Assembly (NCBI GenBank): GCA_000181795.3
Contig: CM012955.1
Coordinates: 13,361,684 to 13,425,683 of the forward strand
DNA: 64,000 nucleotides
From: Trichinella spiralis
Taxonomy: Eukaryota > Nematoda > Enoplea > Trichinellida > Trichinellidae
Direction: 5' to 3'
Of this stretch, positions 39,411 through 51,000 are shown one piece after another. A program made the position numbers and the translations under genes. Numbering within the stretch: position 1 is the stretch's first letter; the number at the start of each line of letters is the position of its first letter. Below the pieces are notes generated by a model. It was not told where the DNA came from, ran no database searches, and saw nothing but the letters and a program-made list of their open reading frames with translations.

Positions 39411-40322
39411 ATTTGTTCATTCATATTTGAAGATTTCAAATTGCGGTACGTATTCGAAACATTTGTACCAATGAAATAAAAAATACTGTAACTGATCAAA
39501 ACAGAATAATTTGAACCAATGAAAAGTTTGATGAGAGAACCAATATTATGGCGCCACAAGTATGCAATGAGAACCTAGGCCATTATCATCCAATGGGAAA
39601 ACGACTTCTAACAACCAATTGGAAAATGGAAGCAAAAATTCCCCCCGTTTGGACCATCCCATATCAATTGATGATCGCTGAATGCTTGAATTCAAAAGAT
39701 TAATAATAAAAGTCGACATTGCGTTTACTTGTTTGACTTTATTCGGCTTTTGATAAACAAACAACCAGAACGCTCTAAAATAAATAACACGGCAAATTGC
39801 TTCCACTGACTGAATGAATATGCAAATTTCCGGTTTGACTTGCTGCTAACAAAGAGTTAATAAAGAAGATTTACTTTAGCACCGAGGTTATTTATATTTC
39901 ATCACTTTATTCACTCTGTACAGCCAACCAAGGTAATGGCAATTTTTCGAGAAAATTGCAATAATTAAAGCTATTTCATTGTAACTTTGGCACGAATGTT
40001 TTTTACCTTTAGCGGGTAAAAACCTTTAACATTGTAAAGCATGTTTGTTTTTATTTGAAATTCATTTCAGTTATTATTTCTTTTGAAATGTGTAATGGTT
40101 TATGAGTGAAGTTTAAATAAATTGTTCACCTGATCCAGTCAGTAGTGAATGAATATCACAGAACTGTAAAATTATAATTTTCGAAGTTGATTCAGCTGTA
40201 TAACTTCACTTGATTAAAACTAATCCTCGTCAAATTAAAGAATCATATGATCTGATGTTTTATTTTTATGTTTTACTTATACTTTATGCAGATTTTCTCG
40301 TATTACATAATTATATCTTTAG

Positions 40323-40427
40323 GTGATTGATTTACGTAAAACGAAATGTGTTAATCAAACTACTATTAACATGCATGGCGGCTATGTCGACATCATACCA
40401 GTATTCAGCGACTTTGCTTGTTTTCAG
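40323..40427 (+). other. Orphan exon-like block with good splice sites
   Basis: A 35-codon open stretch bounded by an acceptor (TATCTTTAG) and a donor (TTTTCAG then GTAAGCC), phase 0 at both ends. It reads VIDLRKTKCVNQTTINMHGG and onward without resemblance to a known domain. Latrophilin exon 14 ends in phase 0, so it could be an alternative 3' exon of that gene, but no partner exon downstream was found. May be chance. Confidence 0.2.
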
Positions 40428-41083
40428 GTAAGCCATATTTTATTCCAATTTTTGTTGCATGGGTTCCACTGTTTTTTAAATAACCAATCGCGATATGTGT
40501 TATTTCGTAAATCCAATGTTCCATGTTATCGTAAGTAATTTATAAATTTAAATATAAAATATATTTGTTGCTTATATAATAATAAATAGAATATAAATTG
40601 AATGTGATTGAATGGAACGAATAAAGCGAAATTTCATTCTGAAGGTTAAATGGAAATTTTTACAAGTGCAATAATACATGTCCTCGTATTTACTTTTTTT
40701 TATTACAATTAACGTGTGTGATTTGACTAACGGTACGTGAGTAGTGAAAGGCAAGTTAAAAGGCAATGCAATTATCGAATTTATTCATGCAGTATCAATT
40801 CTATCAAACATCAGCGCAAAAAGCATTTCTTTACTTTACTTTTTATCAGCTTCACGTTCAGAGCTGTTAACAACTAAAGTGATTCAGTATAAAAAGCAAA
40901 ACAATGGATCTATGAATGAACCCATTTTTATTGCTAATATATTCAAAAGTAATTCTATCACCAGTGACACGCTATTAGTACAAATGTATATGTGGTGAAA
41001 ACCATCATTTAATTTTTAACACAAATAAATGATCATCGTATACTACTACTACTACTATGTCAAGTAAAATTTTCAAATGAATT

Positions 41084-43844
41084 TTAACATTCGTTTTCTG
41101 ATACTTTAGAATAACCGAATGTATTGCTGAAATTGCGAAGCAAATTTGAGTTTTTGTCATTTTTCTTACTTCCATTTCCACGAATAACTTTGGTGAAAAT
41201 GTTATTTTGAACTGGACATTCTTTTTGAAACTGATTTTCAAAGCATACTCTTGCATTTCCCATTTCCACTCTGTCAGACATTGCTAAGTCATCACCTCCA
41301 AAATCGGACTGTATAAATTGTCGTTGCGTTTCTTCCATTCGCTTTGCGTCAAAAATGCGTCTCAGTTTGTTGTAAATGATAAGTGCCAGAAATACAGAAA
41401 TGATTATCACCAAGCTAACAATAGATATCTGCTGTATGACTGACATTTGAAAATCTAAATGATAAATTTGCTAATTTATAATTAATTATTTATCCATAAA
41501 TAATTAATTACTATTTTTCTTTGTTGCATCAACGTAAGCTTCATGAAATACTTCATTGTAATATGTCTTCTCTAAATCTTTTTCCATATGACTGTTTTTG
41601 ATTTCCATATTTTCGAATGTAATCGGGATATTTACGTTTAGCGTTATGTCAGAAGCAGTCATATTTTCAGTAGCCACGAACGCTGTATTTGCTTCTTCAT
41701 TTGCGTATGCTTTTTCAATGGAAATATTCCTTGATTCCAGTTTTTTCTTAAACTGCATTAAATTCTGTTTAAAAAAGTAATTCATTAAAGCACTGAATTA
41801 TTTCTACACAAATTGTGTTATCTACTACCTCTTTAGAAAAGCAGTAAATATTTTCATTTACGCATTTGCAAATTTCACCGATTTCATTTTCCCATTCTTC
41901 ATTGTTTGAAATTTGTTTGTTCTTATGATAGCAAGAGGTAACTTTGCTTCCATTTGAATGTAAATCTTAAAAAAATCCCTTTTAATGTCCGTTGTTAAGA
42001 TACGCATATAAACTTTTATTACGGATCTCACAATTTTTCCCTGCATAGCCATTTTCACAAACGCAAAGATAGCTATGTTTCCTCCCTTTGCAATAGTAGA
42101 ATTATGGATCATGGATTAGCTATGTCGCAGATATTGTTAACTAAATTATCGATTTTGTTTACTTATAAAGAAAACTGTGACCTAACGTACCTATATTACA
42201 CAATGGTCCAGTCCATCCAAAATTGCACAAACACTGGCCAGATGTTTTACAAAAGCCATTTTTGCAACCAATTCGAGGTATACAAGTTTTGTTTTCATTT
42301 TCAGTAGTTAGTGAACAGGAGTTGCACGTTTCTGGTTCATTGCAACACTCAGTACAGTTCTCCAGACATTTTGCTAGAATAATTTTTTTTAAATTATTTT
42401 GCACAGTGCATTTTGCATCGTAAAACTGTACGTATTAGGCAGCCATCTCCTTCCCATCCTTTAGGACAAAGCAAATTGGCTTTGGAACAAATAGAAGCTA
42501 CATTTGGATGACAAACAGTAGCGCAATCAATTCCTTTATACTTTGGACCACATTGAACTCTGATATGGAGTTGAAAAGTTTTCATCACATTTCTAATTGC
42601 TACATGTACAGTTTTTTTATTCCATATTTTGCTTTCTGGAGACAAAGTAAATAGCAAAACGTTCTGATAAATGAATCCTTTATCAGCTAAAACGAAAGAT
42701 ATTAATATGGATTTTAATTTTTGTTTGACTGTATACTTGAACTACTTTCTCCAATAAAGTACTTGAAATGAATAGCCAAGGTGCCCTATAAATTTCAGTG
42801 TTTTCACATCAATTTAAAATTTTAATTTCTATTTTAACCGGTTATTCATTTATTTCCTCGCATAAAGTAAAATGATAAAAAAATTCAAAACTATGTTTTG
42901 TAGTTTTGTTTAAAAATACCTAGTTGAATCAAGTGTAGGAAACATGGAAAACGATTCAACCGAAAATAATAATGCTTTCTAATTCAGTAACTCCAGTGTA
43001 ATCATTCAATAAATAATGGAAAATTAACCTTAACTAGAAAAAAAAATATAAACCTTGTTTTTTTAAACAACTGAATGATGTGAAATTGCTTGCTTTATTA
43101 GCCGTGTATGAAAAGCTTACTGTCTAAAAGTAATCTGTAATTGCGTAATTGTGCATTATTGATTAGATATTATGCACATTCGATAGTTTAATTAATTATT
43201 TCCAGATAAGACATACTTTTGCATACTATTTGTCAAAAAAAGAGCAAAGTACTTTACACTAAACTTGCTTAAATTATTTTCAAAAGCATATGAAACTTTG
43301 ATGCTTTTTCAGTAATGTTTACATAGTACAAAGTTGACCAATATTATGCTTCTTGCGCTTAACTATTACAAGTTGCAACTGTTATTAGTTTAAAATGAAA
43401 CAAATTATTGTTACCGGCCACTTTGTCAGAAATGGAATTTGCACAAAGCGTCGAGCAAACTGAGCATTGCTTATTAACTTTTGTGCGTCTGTCATTATCA
43501 GTACGTTGCTAAACCAAAATTTTCCAAACGTGCACTGAAAAGGTTCCTTGGATAATCGTCCCGGTAACAGAGGGTTGTAATCCAAACATGCCCAGATAGT
43601 CAGTGGACATGATTTATTTTCTTGCAGCGAAGTATTTGAATTCGAAATGCTTTTGCAATACTCCATATCAACAATGCTTTGGTTTTCAGTATCATTGCTT
43701 CCTTCCACGTATAATTCTACAAACCCAGTAGAGTGTATGCTATTCTAAAGAAAAAAGCAGTTAATAAAAAATTACAAGAAATTATGGCCAAATAATTTAT
43801 ATTACCGGACAAAATATGCAGAAAATAATTACAAAAGGCAACAT
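41084..43844 (-). CDS. DSL-family Notch ligand A (Delta/LAG-2-like), frame break in EGF2
   Basis: Nine exons: 43844-43806, 43744-43415, 42785-42737, 42686-42432, 42373-42191, 42140-42023, 41965-41829, 41764-41512, 41454-41084 (about 578 aa). Order: signal peptide MLPFVIIFCIFCP; MNNL domain (CPLTIWACLDYNP, CTFGKFWF, IPFLTKWP-GTLAIHFKYF); DSL domain (LHIRVQCGPKYKGIDC ... CPKGWEGDGC); EGF1 (CKNGFCKTSGQCLCNFGW); EGF2 (CDIANP ... YLCVCENGYAGKNC); a Cys cassette SCYHKNKQISNNEEW ... ICKCVNENIYCFSKE; a charged stalk; one transmembrane helix (ISIVSLVIIISVFLALII); a basic cytoplasmic tail ending SENEC. It would signal to Notch on neighbouring cells. Exon 6 is 118 nt where phase and the paralogue require 117, and TGA falls where the second EGF2 Cys should be. 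Either a sequence error, or the gene is damaged, or an inner acceptor at 42,085 is used, which keeps frame but drops half of EGF2. Confidence 0.85.
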
Positions 43845-44638
43845 TGGTATTGATGAGGATTTGCAATGATTTGCAATTTGTCGAAGTTGTGCGACGATGA
43901 TCACCGCTTTCTAAAGTGCAAAAGGCAGGCTGCAATGAAGTTGATGGTGAAAGTCACTTTATAAAGAGCGATAAGAAAACAAGAGCGTTGCGTCACAAGA
44001 GAAACCTGCTGACCCAAACACAGAGTTATTTTTGTAGTTGTTATCAATTTCCAATCTATTCAGCAAATGGCGTAGCAGAAAAATTATTTTTGCACGTTTA
44101 AAATCAAAATTTATGAAGCTTTACAAGTAGCGCACTAAACTCCCACTCAACTCATTTATTAAGTTAGCAAACTTCTTTCAAGAAAAATCTTCTTCAGTTT
44201 TTTTTTGTTTATTTCATTTCAATTCAATAAAATAAGAATACTTCTAATCCATTATTACTGGTCTATTATAAGCGTATTATAGTGCAACGTAAAATCAGTA
44301 TCAGCTTTTTAACAGAACACTCAAAATTGTATAATCATCAATTTCTCATTTTATTTACAAAAAGTTACATTTAGTTAAATGCATTTAGCATTCGTTTAGT
44401 TTTTTGAAGATTATCTTCGGTAAATTTGCTGCCATGTAAAATTTATGATTTGTGCTGAATTATAATGTTCTGATTATTAAGCTCTAACGTCATGCTACCT
44501 TTCTTGCTATAGTCACAATATCAAGTATGTAAACAAAGCTGCCTTAGTTACCTATTTAAATTTACTTAACGGTAGGAAGCACTACGCTGTTTTTCTTTTT
44601 ACTTATTTCTTTAAATAAAACATTCCAGAATCAGTTAC

Positions 44639-44702
<64 letters not shown>
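44639..44702. repeat. (TAA)n microsatellite
   Basis: About 64 bp of perfect AAT/TAA trinucleotide repeat, roughly 21 units, with no interruption. Likely polymorphic in length. Confidence 0.98.
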
Positions 44703-44850
44703 TGAATCAGTATAGCATATTTATAATTACAGACAAATGGGCATTTAAAGTGAAAAGCAGTGACGCTTATTTAAATTTCCTTTTAGTTTTGCTGGGAAAA
44801 TTTTAAATATTACATATATTTATTAAATCCACTGTATTTATAATATTATA

Positions 44851-44984
44851 TTACATATATGAACTGCTTTCTATTTGATGTTTATGTTCTCTGCAATAAT
44901 CTCTGCATTTACATGGATGCTTGTCACAAAAATGACCATTGTGCTGAAGTTTGATAATGCCGACATTTCGGATTGTCAAATGAA
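44851..44984 (-). pseudogene. Possible remnant of a third DSL/EGF gene
   Basis: After an acceptor-like GATTGCAG, an open 43-codon stretch ends in TAA. It contains NGHFCDKHPCKC, which resembles the EGF1 core of the neighbouring ligands (NGFCKTSGQCLC and NGYCRLPGQCIC). Position between two tandem paralogues makes a decayed intermediate copy reasonable, but the match is short and no DSL or MNNL sequence is visible around it. Confidence 0.2.
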
Positions 44985-47824
44985 CTGCAATCAGCCGACC
45001 TTGATAAGATTATAAGAAAGAAAAAGTGCTGCGCTAATTTCATAATGCAGGTTCATGAAAATATTACTGAATGATTAATATTTTTTGAAAATTTATGATT
45101 TTAAGAACTGTCAAGTGCACTTCATCTGATAAAATTTTTATTTATGATTAATTTCAGATTTTACAGTTGTGACCTCCTTGTATTTTATATACTTGTTTTT
45201 ATTTTTTTAATACGTATCTACATACATATCTATATATAATTTTAGTTTATTTTATTCTTCTATGCTTGCTCTGCTAAAGCAAGAACGGAAAAAAATTATT
45301 TTATACAAAAAGATCTTGCTGCTGTTTTATATTATTTTAAATGATGCTTTAAAAAATGTTCTCCAAATATTATAAATTTTATTCATTTAATGATTATTTG
45401 TTGGTTGGTATTTAAAAAATTGTGCGTCGTAAATTAAAATCAAAAAGCATAATGCACCTAACATTACTGCAGTTTTATGAATTAAAGTTGATTTTTAAAT
45501 TCCAAAAGGTCTTTCAAAAATCATTTGTACATCATTTAATACTGGCACTAATAGTATCTAAACATAAATGTAACATTCTGACTTTATTTATTTAACAGTG
45601 CTAGTGCTATATAAGTGACATATCTGAATGCAGAGCATTTTATACAATGAACTCAGCATTTATTATGCCTTTGCAAATTTTTTTATTTAACAATAAAATA
45701 CAATTTATAAGACAATCTTTCAAATATAGCTTATTCAACAGCAGCAATCAAATAAGTAAAATAAGATAAGCAAAAAAGAAACATCATAATCTAGTAATAA
45801 AAATAAATTTTATTTGACATGCATGTAGCAAACTTAAAGCAGTCAAATATTTGGAAATCAGAGCATATGTAAAAATGTGAAACAGCTGCTACTTTTCTTG
45901 TCGAACTAAAACTTTAATAAAAAGGTTCTAGTTTTGCGTTTCTATGCTCAATTCAAATAAATTATTAGTTAGTGTTAAGTACGCTGCGCCTCTTCATATT
46001 AAAAAACTCAGCAATGAGGAATTTTCAAATGATAAGCATAGTTTTTGTCATTTGCTACAAAATCTTGTGCTGTTATCAAGCATTTGCCAAATTTTAGCAA
46101 ATTAATACAGAATTATTGTACTGACATTAACATATGCATATTAAATATCACATTCGTATTTTTTCACAAGCGATTATTTTACAAAGCTCTTACAAATGCC
46201 TTATTTCTTAAAAATAATGTAAATTGTGAGGAAAATCTTTTTAGTATTCATAATTTTTTAATCAGAGTCAAATGTAATGCATAATAAAAATCGTTGCTTG
46301 AAAAATTCAAATTTGTTGAATTCTTACATTGGAAATGTTAGTTAAATTTTTACAAAATAAGATGCTGCTAAACTCTGCTATTTACTTCATTTTCATTTTT
46401 AAATGGTAGTGAATAAATGTTGAGTAGACAAAATTTATGCTATTTTAAAATGATGAACGATGATTATTAATCGCTGGCTAATCGAACAGATTTTAAATCA
46501 TAGCTTTTTATTCTTATGTAGTGAATGCATTTTTGATAATTTGATAATGCTACGCTTTCACTGTTGTGAGGCGCCCATTTATGTGATTTAATGTTAAATT
46601 ATTCTGTTTTTCATAAAAATACCAATTGTTATACATGAATTCAAGAAAGCTGTCATCATACATAGGGGTGAAAATAAGAAAATAATTAAACTACTGTTCA
46701 AAATATCTTCGACAGATGATTTTACAGTGTAAATATGAAGTTTGATGATTTAATATTTAATAAATTACATTTATTAAATTGAATTGAATTAAAAATGAAA
46801 ATTTTGACAAAGTCAAATGACATATAATATAAAGTAATAAGTTATATATAATTCGTCGAATCATAGCATTGTGTGTAAATGAATATATGAATAGAAAATT
46901 TATGCTTTATTTAGCACAAAACTGCTTGAAATACTCAAGTTAAGCTATTTATTGGTAAGATTGATCGAAAAAATTATTTCATTTTATTAATTTTCTTTTA
47001 CTTTTCGGAATGTGATTGATATTTTAGCATTTTTGGTAAAAAAATTATGAATCAAAAACGTATTTTATAACATACAGTTATTCATAAAAAACAAGATTGT
47101 TACCACAGTTTATAGTATTGAAATTTATTGTAATATTTAATCATCAAGCATGCAATTAAGAAAACTTAGAAATATTTAAATGGAATATTTGTTGATCACG
47201 TTGATATGATGGATTTCATACTGCTTACAATAAAACTTTTGAAAAGTGGCTAAATGTTTACAACTGGTTTGGAATTTTAAAAATAATTTTTATTTTCGAT
47301 TTTATCTTATTAACTGAACCGACACATTTCAAGCGTAACAGATGGATTACTTTTCATCAATCAACTGCAGTAATCAGCAAGGCACGGAATCACATAAGTT
47401 ATTACCACTATTATTTTACCATTTTGAAGTAACCTTGACATTTCAAAATTGGATTGGATAATTTTTACGCTATATTGTTTTGTTGCGTTAAATGTTAGTT
47501 TCAATATTTACTAATAAAGATACTACTATTGCACGGCTAAACAAAAACATTCATTACTTCTGTTCAATTCTATTCTTCAGTAAAACAGCTTTGAATTAAA
47601 ATATGCCGAATACATTTTTTAATGAATCTATAACAAGGTAGAAGCTTATTAAAAATTCATTATGTATAATTCTGCAAGTTATGTTGTTTTGACATTTGTA
47701 GATACTCTATCTACGTAAAATATTATTACATTTTATAATTGAAACAACATTCAAGACAGACAATATTGCTTGCCTTTGAAATTGATATAATTTTTGACAA
47801 AAAGAGTGAAATGTATAGAACGAT

Positions 47825-48027
47825 TAAATAAATAAATAAATAAATAAATATATATATATATATATATAGCCAAAACACTGTAGATATATATAATGTAAAT
47901 AACCAACCAGTAGTAAGTATATATATATAATAAATGTTTTACATATATAATATTTTGGAAACTTGAATATATGCAAATAACACACCCACCAACACACCCA
48001 CACACACACACACATATATGTATATAT
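47825..48027. repeat. Cluster of simple repeats: (TAAA)n-(TA)n and (CA)n
   Basis: TAAA units then TA units at 47,825-47,868, a second TA run near 47,918-47,930, and a CA run at about 47,992-48,014 followed by TATA. Frames read through here (Tyr/Ile-rich) are repeat translations. Lies just 3' of ligand B. Confidence 0.95.
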
Positions 48028-48087
48028 TTCAACTACTTCCAAAAATAATTTCTTAAAAGTCTTTTTAAATTCAGTTGCATTTCAACG

Positions 48088-51000
48088 TTACTGCTTTACA
48101 ACGCTACTATAAGAAGGTGGTAAATCATTTTCACTCATGCTTTCATAAAGGCTCAGTTTCATAAATCCAGTATTGGTCTGAGGTTCAGATGTTTGTGGTA
48201 AAAGATTATCATCATTTTCAGCTGAGTAAAAACCCTGATTTTCCATCTGTATACTGACATGGTCTTCTGCTGCAGAATACATTACTGCTGAAAAAACCTC
48301 GTCATGCCACACTGCCTGCGTATGCTTTAGCTTTATATAAATACTAGAAGCGCAGATAATTGTCAAGAACAGACAATAGAAAATTACAGGCACATAATAT
48401 CCAGCCCCTAAAAGAAAAAATTACACATGGGATATTGCAGTATCCAGCAAATAAACGTACCAAATTTAATTGAATCAGCGTTTTCTTCTGAATGTGCAAT
48501 TTTTGTACTATTTTCAACTGATCCATTTACTCCTGTTGTAATTGGTGGTTCAACTAAATTTTAATCTGTTAAATGGAAATTTTGAATTTTACTGTTCTCT
48601 TACTTTTCTTCTCTTCTTCCCCTGCTAATACATTCTGTATCCCGTGCAACTGCTAAATCAGATTTAAATTATTAGACAAAAATAGGTTTATTAGACAATG
48701 GAATTTAATGGAAATTTAGTAAAAAAGTGACTGAAAAATATTATAACAATATCTTAGGGATTGAGTAAATTTAAAGAACAAAGTTTTAATAGAAAATTAT
48801 AATATGCATTTAAAAAATATAAACAAATCAAAATCGATTGATTTGTTGACTTACGGTAATTCACAGATTAAATAATGCTCACCTTAATTTTCTTTAAATA
48901 AATTTCTACAATACTTAACTGCGTTAATATTATACATATTGCATGAACAAAAATAACATCTAATTCATATGTCAGCAATTCGGTTATTTGAAATAGCATT
49001 ACTTTCTTGGAAAAGCATGCGACATCGCCCATTTCACATAGACAAATTTCATCATCCGCATTAAGCCAGTTGCTGTTTGAATACAATGTTCCGTTGTGAA
49101 AGCAAGGATATACGACACCCCCTTTGATCTCTTAAAAATATTTTACATTATGCTAATCGTATGATAATAATATATAATTGTGCTTTTCATTACTAGTTTC
49201 ACAGCGTTCTCCTGTGTAACCGATGAGGCATATGCATTTATAACTGTCATCTTCATTTACACATACGCCACCATTGAAGCACGCATTGTCCGTGTTGCAT
49301 ATCACATCCACTAAAACAGCCTCATAAAAGTGATGTACAAGAAGAAGAATTCTATTTACGTATATCACAGAACGGTCCAGTCCAGCCTGGATGACATATG
49401 CATTGTCCAGGAAGTCTGCAATATCCATTTATACAATCAGGATGCGGAACGCAATGAGAACAATCTTCTGCATTGGAATCCAATGAACAATCTAAGCATA
49501 TGTCAGGTTCAATGCAACCTGCAGTGCAACTGCTTGCACAAATAGCTGAAAAATATAAATTTCAAAGCATTTTAACATTGCCGCTAAATTCATAATTACG
49601 TGTGTTGCAGTGTTTTCCTGTCCAACCCATAGTGCATGGCAATTCTTTTGACTGGCAAGACAAAGATGAAGTTGCATTACAAAGCATGCTGCAGTCATCA
49701 CCATAGTAGTGTTCACTACAACGTGTTTGAATTCGAAAGGTAAAAATTTTTGCTGCACTTATAAATTTTGCGCCTATCAGTTTCATCATTCCTTTTTTGG
49801 GGCCTTGCCATAAATTAACAGGAATAGCACTTTTATAGATGTAATTCTTTTTATCTGTAAATATGAAAGTAAATATCAATATATATATATATATATATAT
49901 AATTCTCAGTAGTCAGTCTAGTAATTCTTACCTGAATTTGCATATCCATAAAAAATATGGAAATGAATTGTCAACATAGGCTGAAATTTAAATTGTCAAA
50001 TTAAGAAAAATGCCGTACAATATAATATAATATAATATAATATAAAATGAATAATTTTTATTGAAATTTTTAAAATACAAAATTTAATGTTTATCAGAAT
50101 AGCTAATAATGTCATTACAAAAACAATATTTTTCTCCTTTCTCTGAAATACAGTCTGTCCTCTTCATTCGCGACACGTGTGTTTCGGCCGCGAATGTCGA
50201 ATTTTTGCTCCTAATCATACACTCCGCTCCCCCCTCCCCCCGATGCGCTTTATAATCCTACGCAATTGTCTGAAAGCTGCAAAGGAATAATATTGCGAAC
50301 CGTTGACTGATTTTTATTTTAAACAGTTATCCCGTATTTATTTTTTTATTCGTTTGATTGAGTGTATAATAGTCGAAAATCATCAATGTGTTCTTGCATG
50401 CAAGCTTAACAGAGAAGTGAATAGACTGTCCGGTGCATCTTTTTTTAAAAAACATTCTAACTATAGTATTTAATTCCTGCATTACGTGTTTACTCAAATT
50501 CTGCCTTATTCACACGCTGTGTTGGACTATGCTAGCATGAAAGCAAAAATACTGCGCTTCCAGACATGCCTGGACTAGTTGAACCGTCTGTGGAGCAAGC
50601 GTCAATTGTGGGACCGCTGCTGACGTAAGCTAACCTCCCGTTCGCAGCGCGCTTCCTTTTCGTTCACCGTAATGTTCTTATCTCTTTCATCTAAGCATTA
50701 GTAGCGGTTATTTCGCTTCGGGGTTTGGTTAAGTCGTTATCACTACTGTTATGGTGTGGAACCTCAAGCAGAGACAACGTTGCACTGAATCTGCAGATCC
50801 ACTGCAAACATGCACACTATGGTCTAAAAATAGGATTCATCTTTTTGGCGATTTTGAATTCCGTGAATATTGAGGGTCGACTGTATAATTCAAAAGCCTA
50901 CTTTACTTTAATTACTGTATAATTACCAAAAGAAAAAATTATTCACAAGTTAGATAATTGTCAAATCAATTTACTCAGTTATACAATTATTATTCTGATT

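Larger units (their letters stand above)
39201..41083. other. Convergent intergenic region between latrophilin and DSL ligand A
   Basis: Contains the 3' UTRs of the two genes, which point towards each other. An unassigned exon-like block sits at 40,323-40,427. The 84-codon frame at 40,744-40,998 lacks an ATG at its start and has no motif. Confidence 0.6.
43845..48087. other. Spacer between the two DSL ligand genes
   Basis: The 4.2 kb between the tandem paralogues is AT-rich. It holds two microsatellites and a small Cys-rich remnant (44,851-44,984), and should include the promoter of ligand A at its left end and the 3' UTR of ligand B at its right end. No full gene recognised. Confidence 0.6.

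Noticed and set aside
47751-48042. Two overlapping minus frames of 72 and 93 codons
   Set aside because: Translations of TA/CA/TAAA simple repeats.
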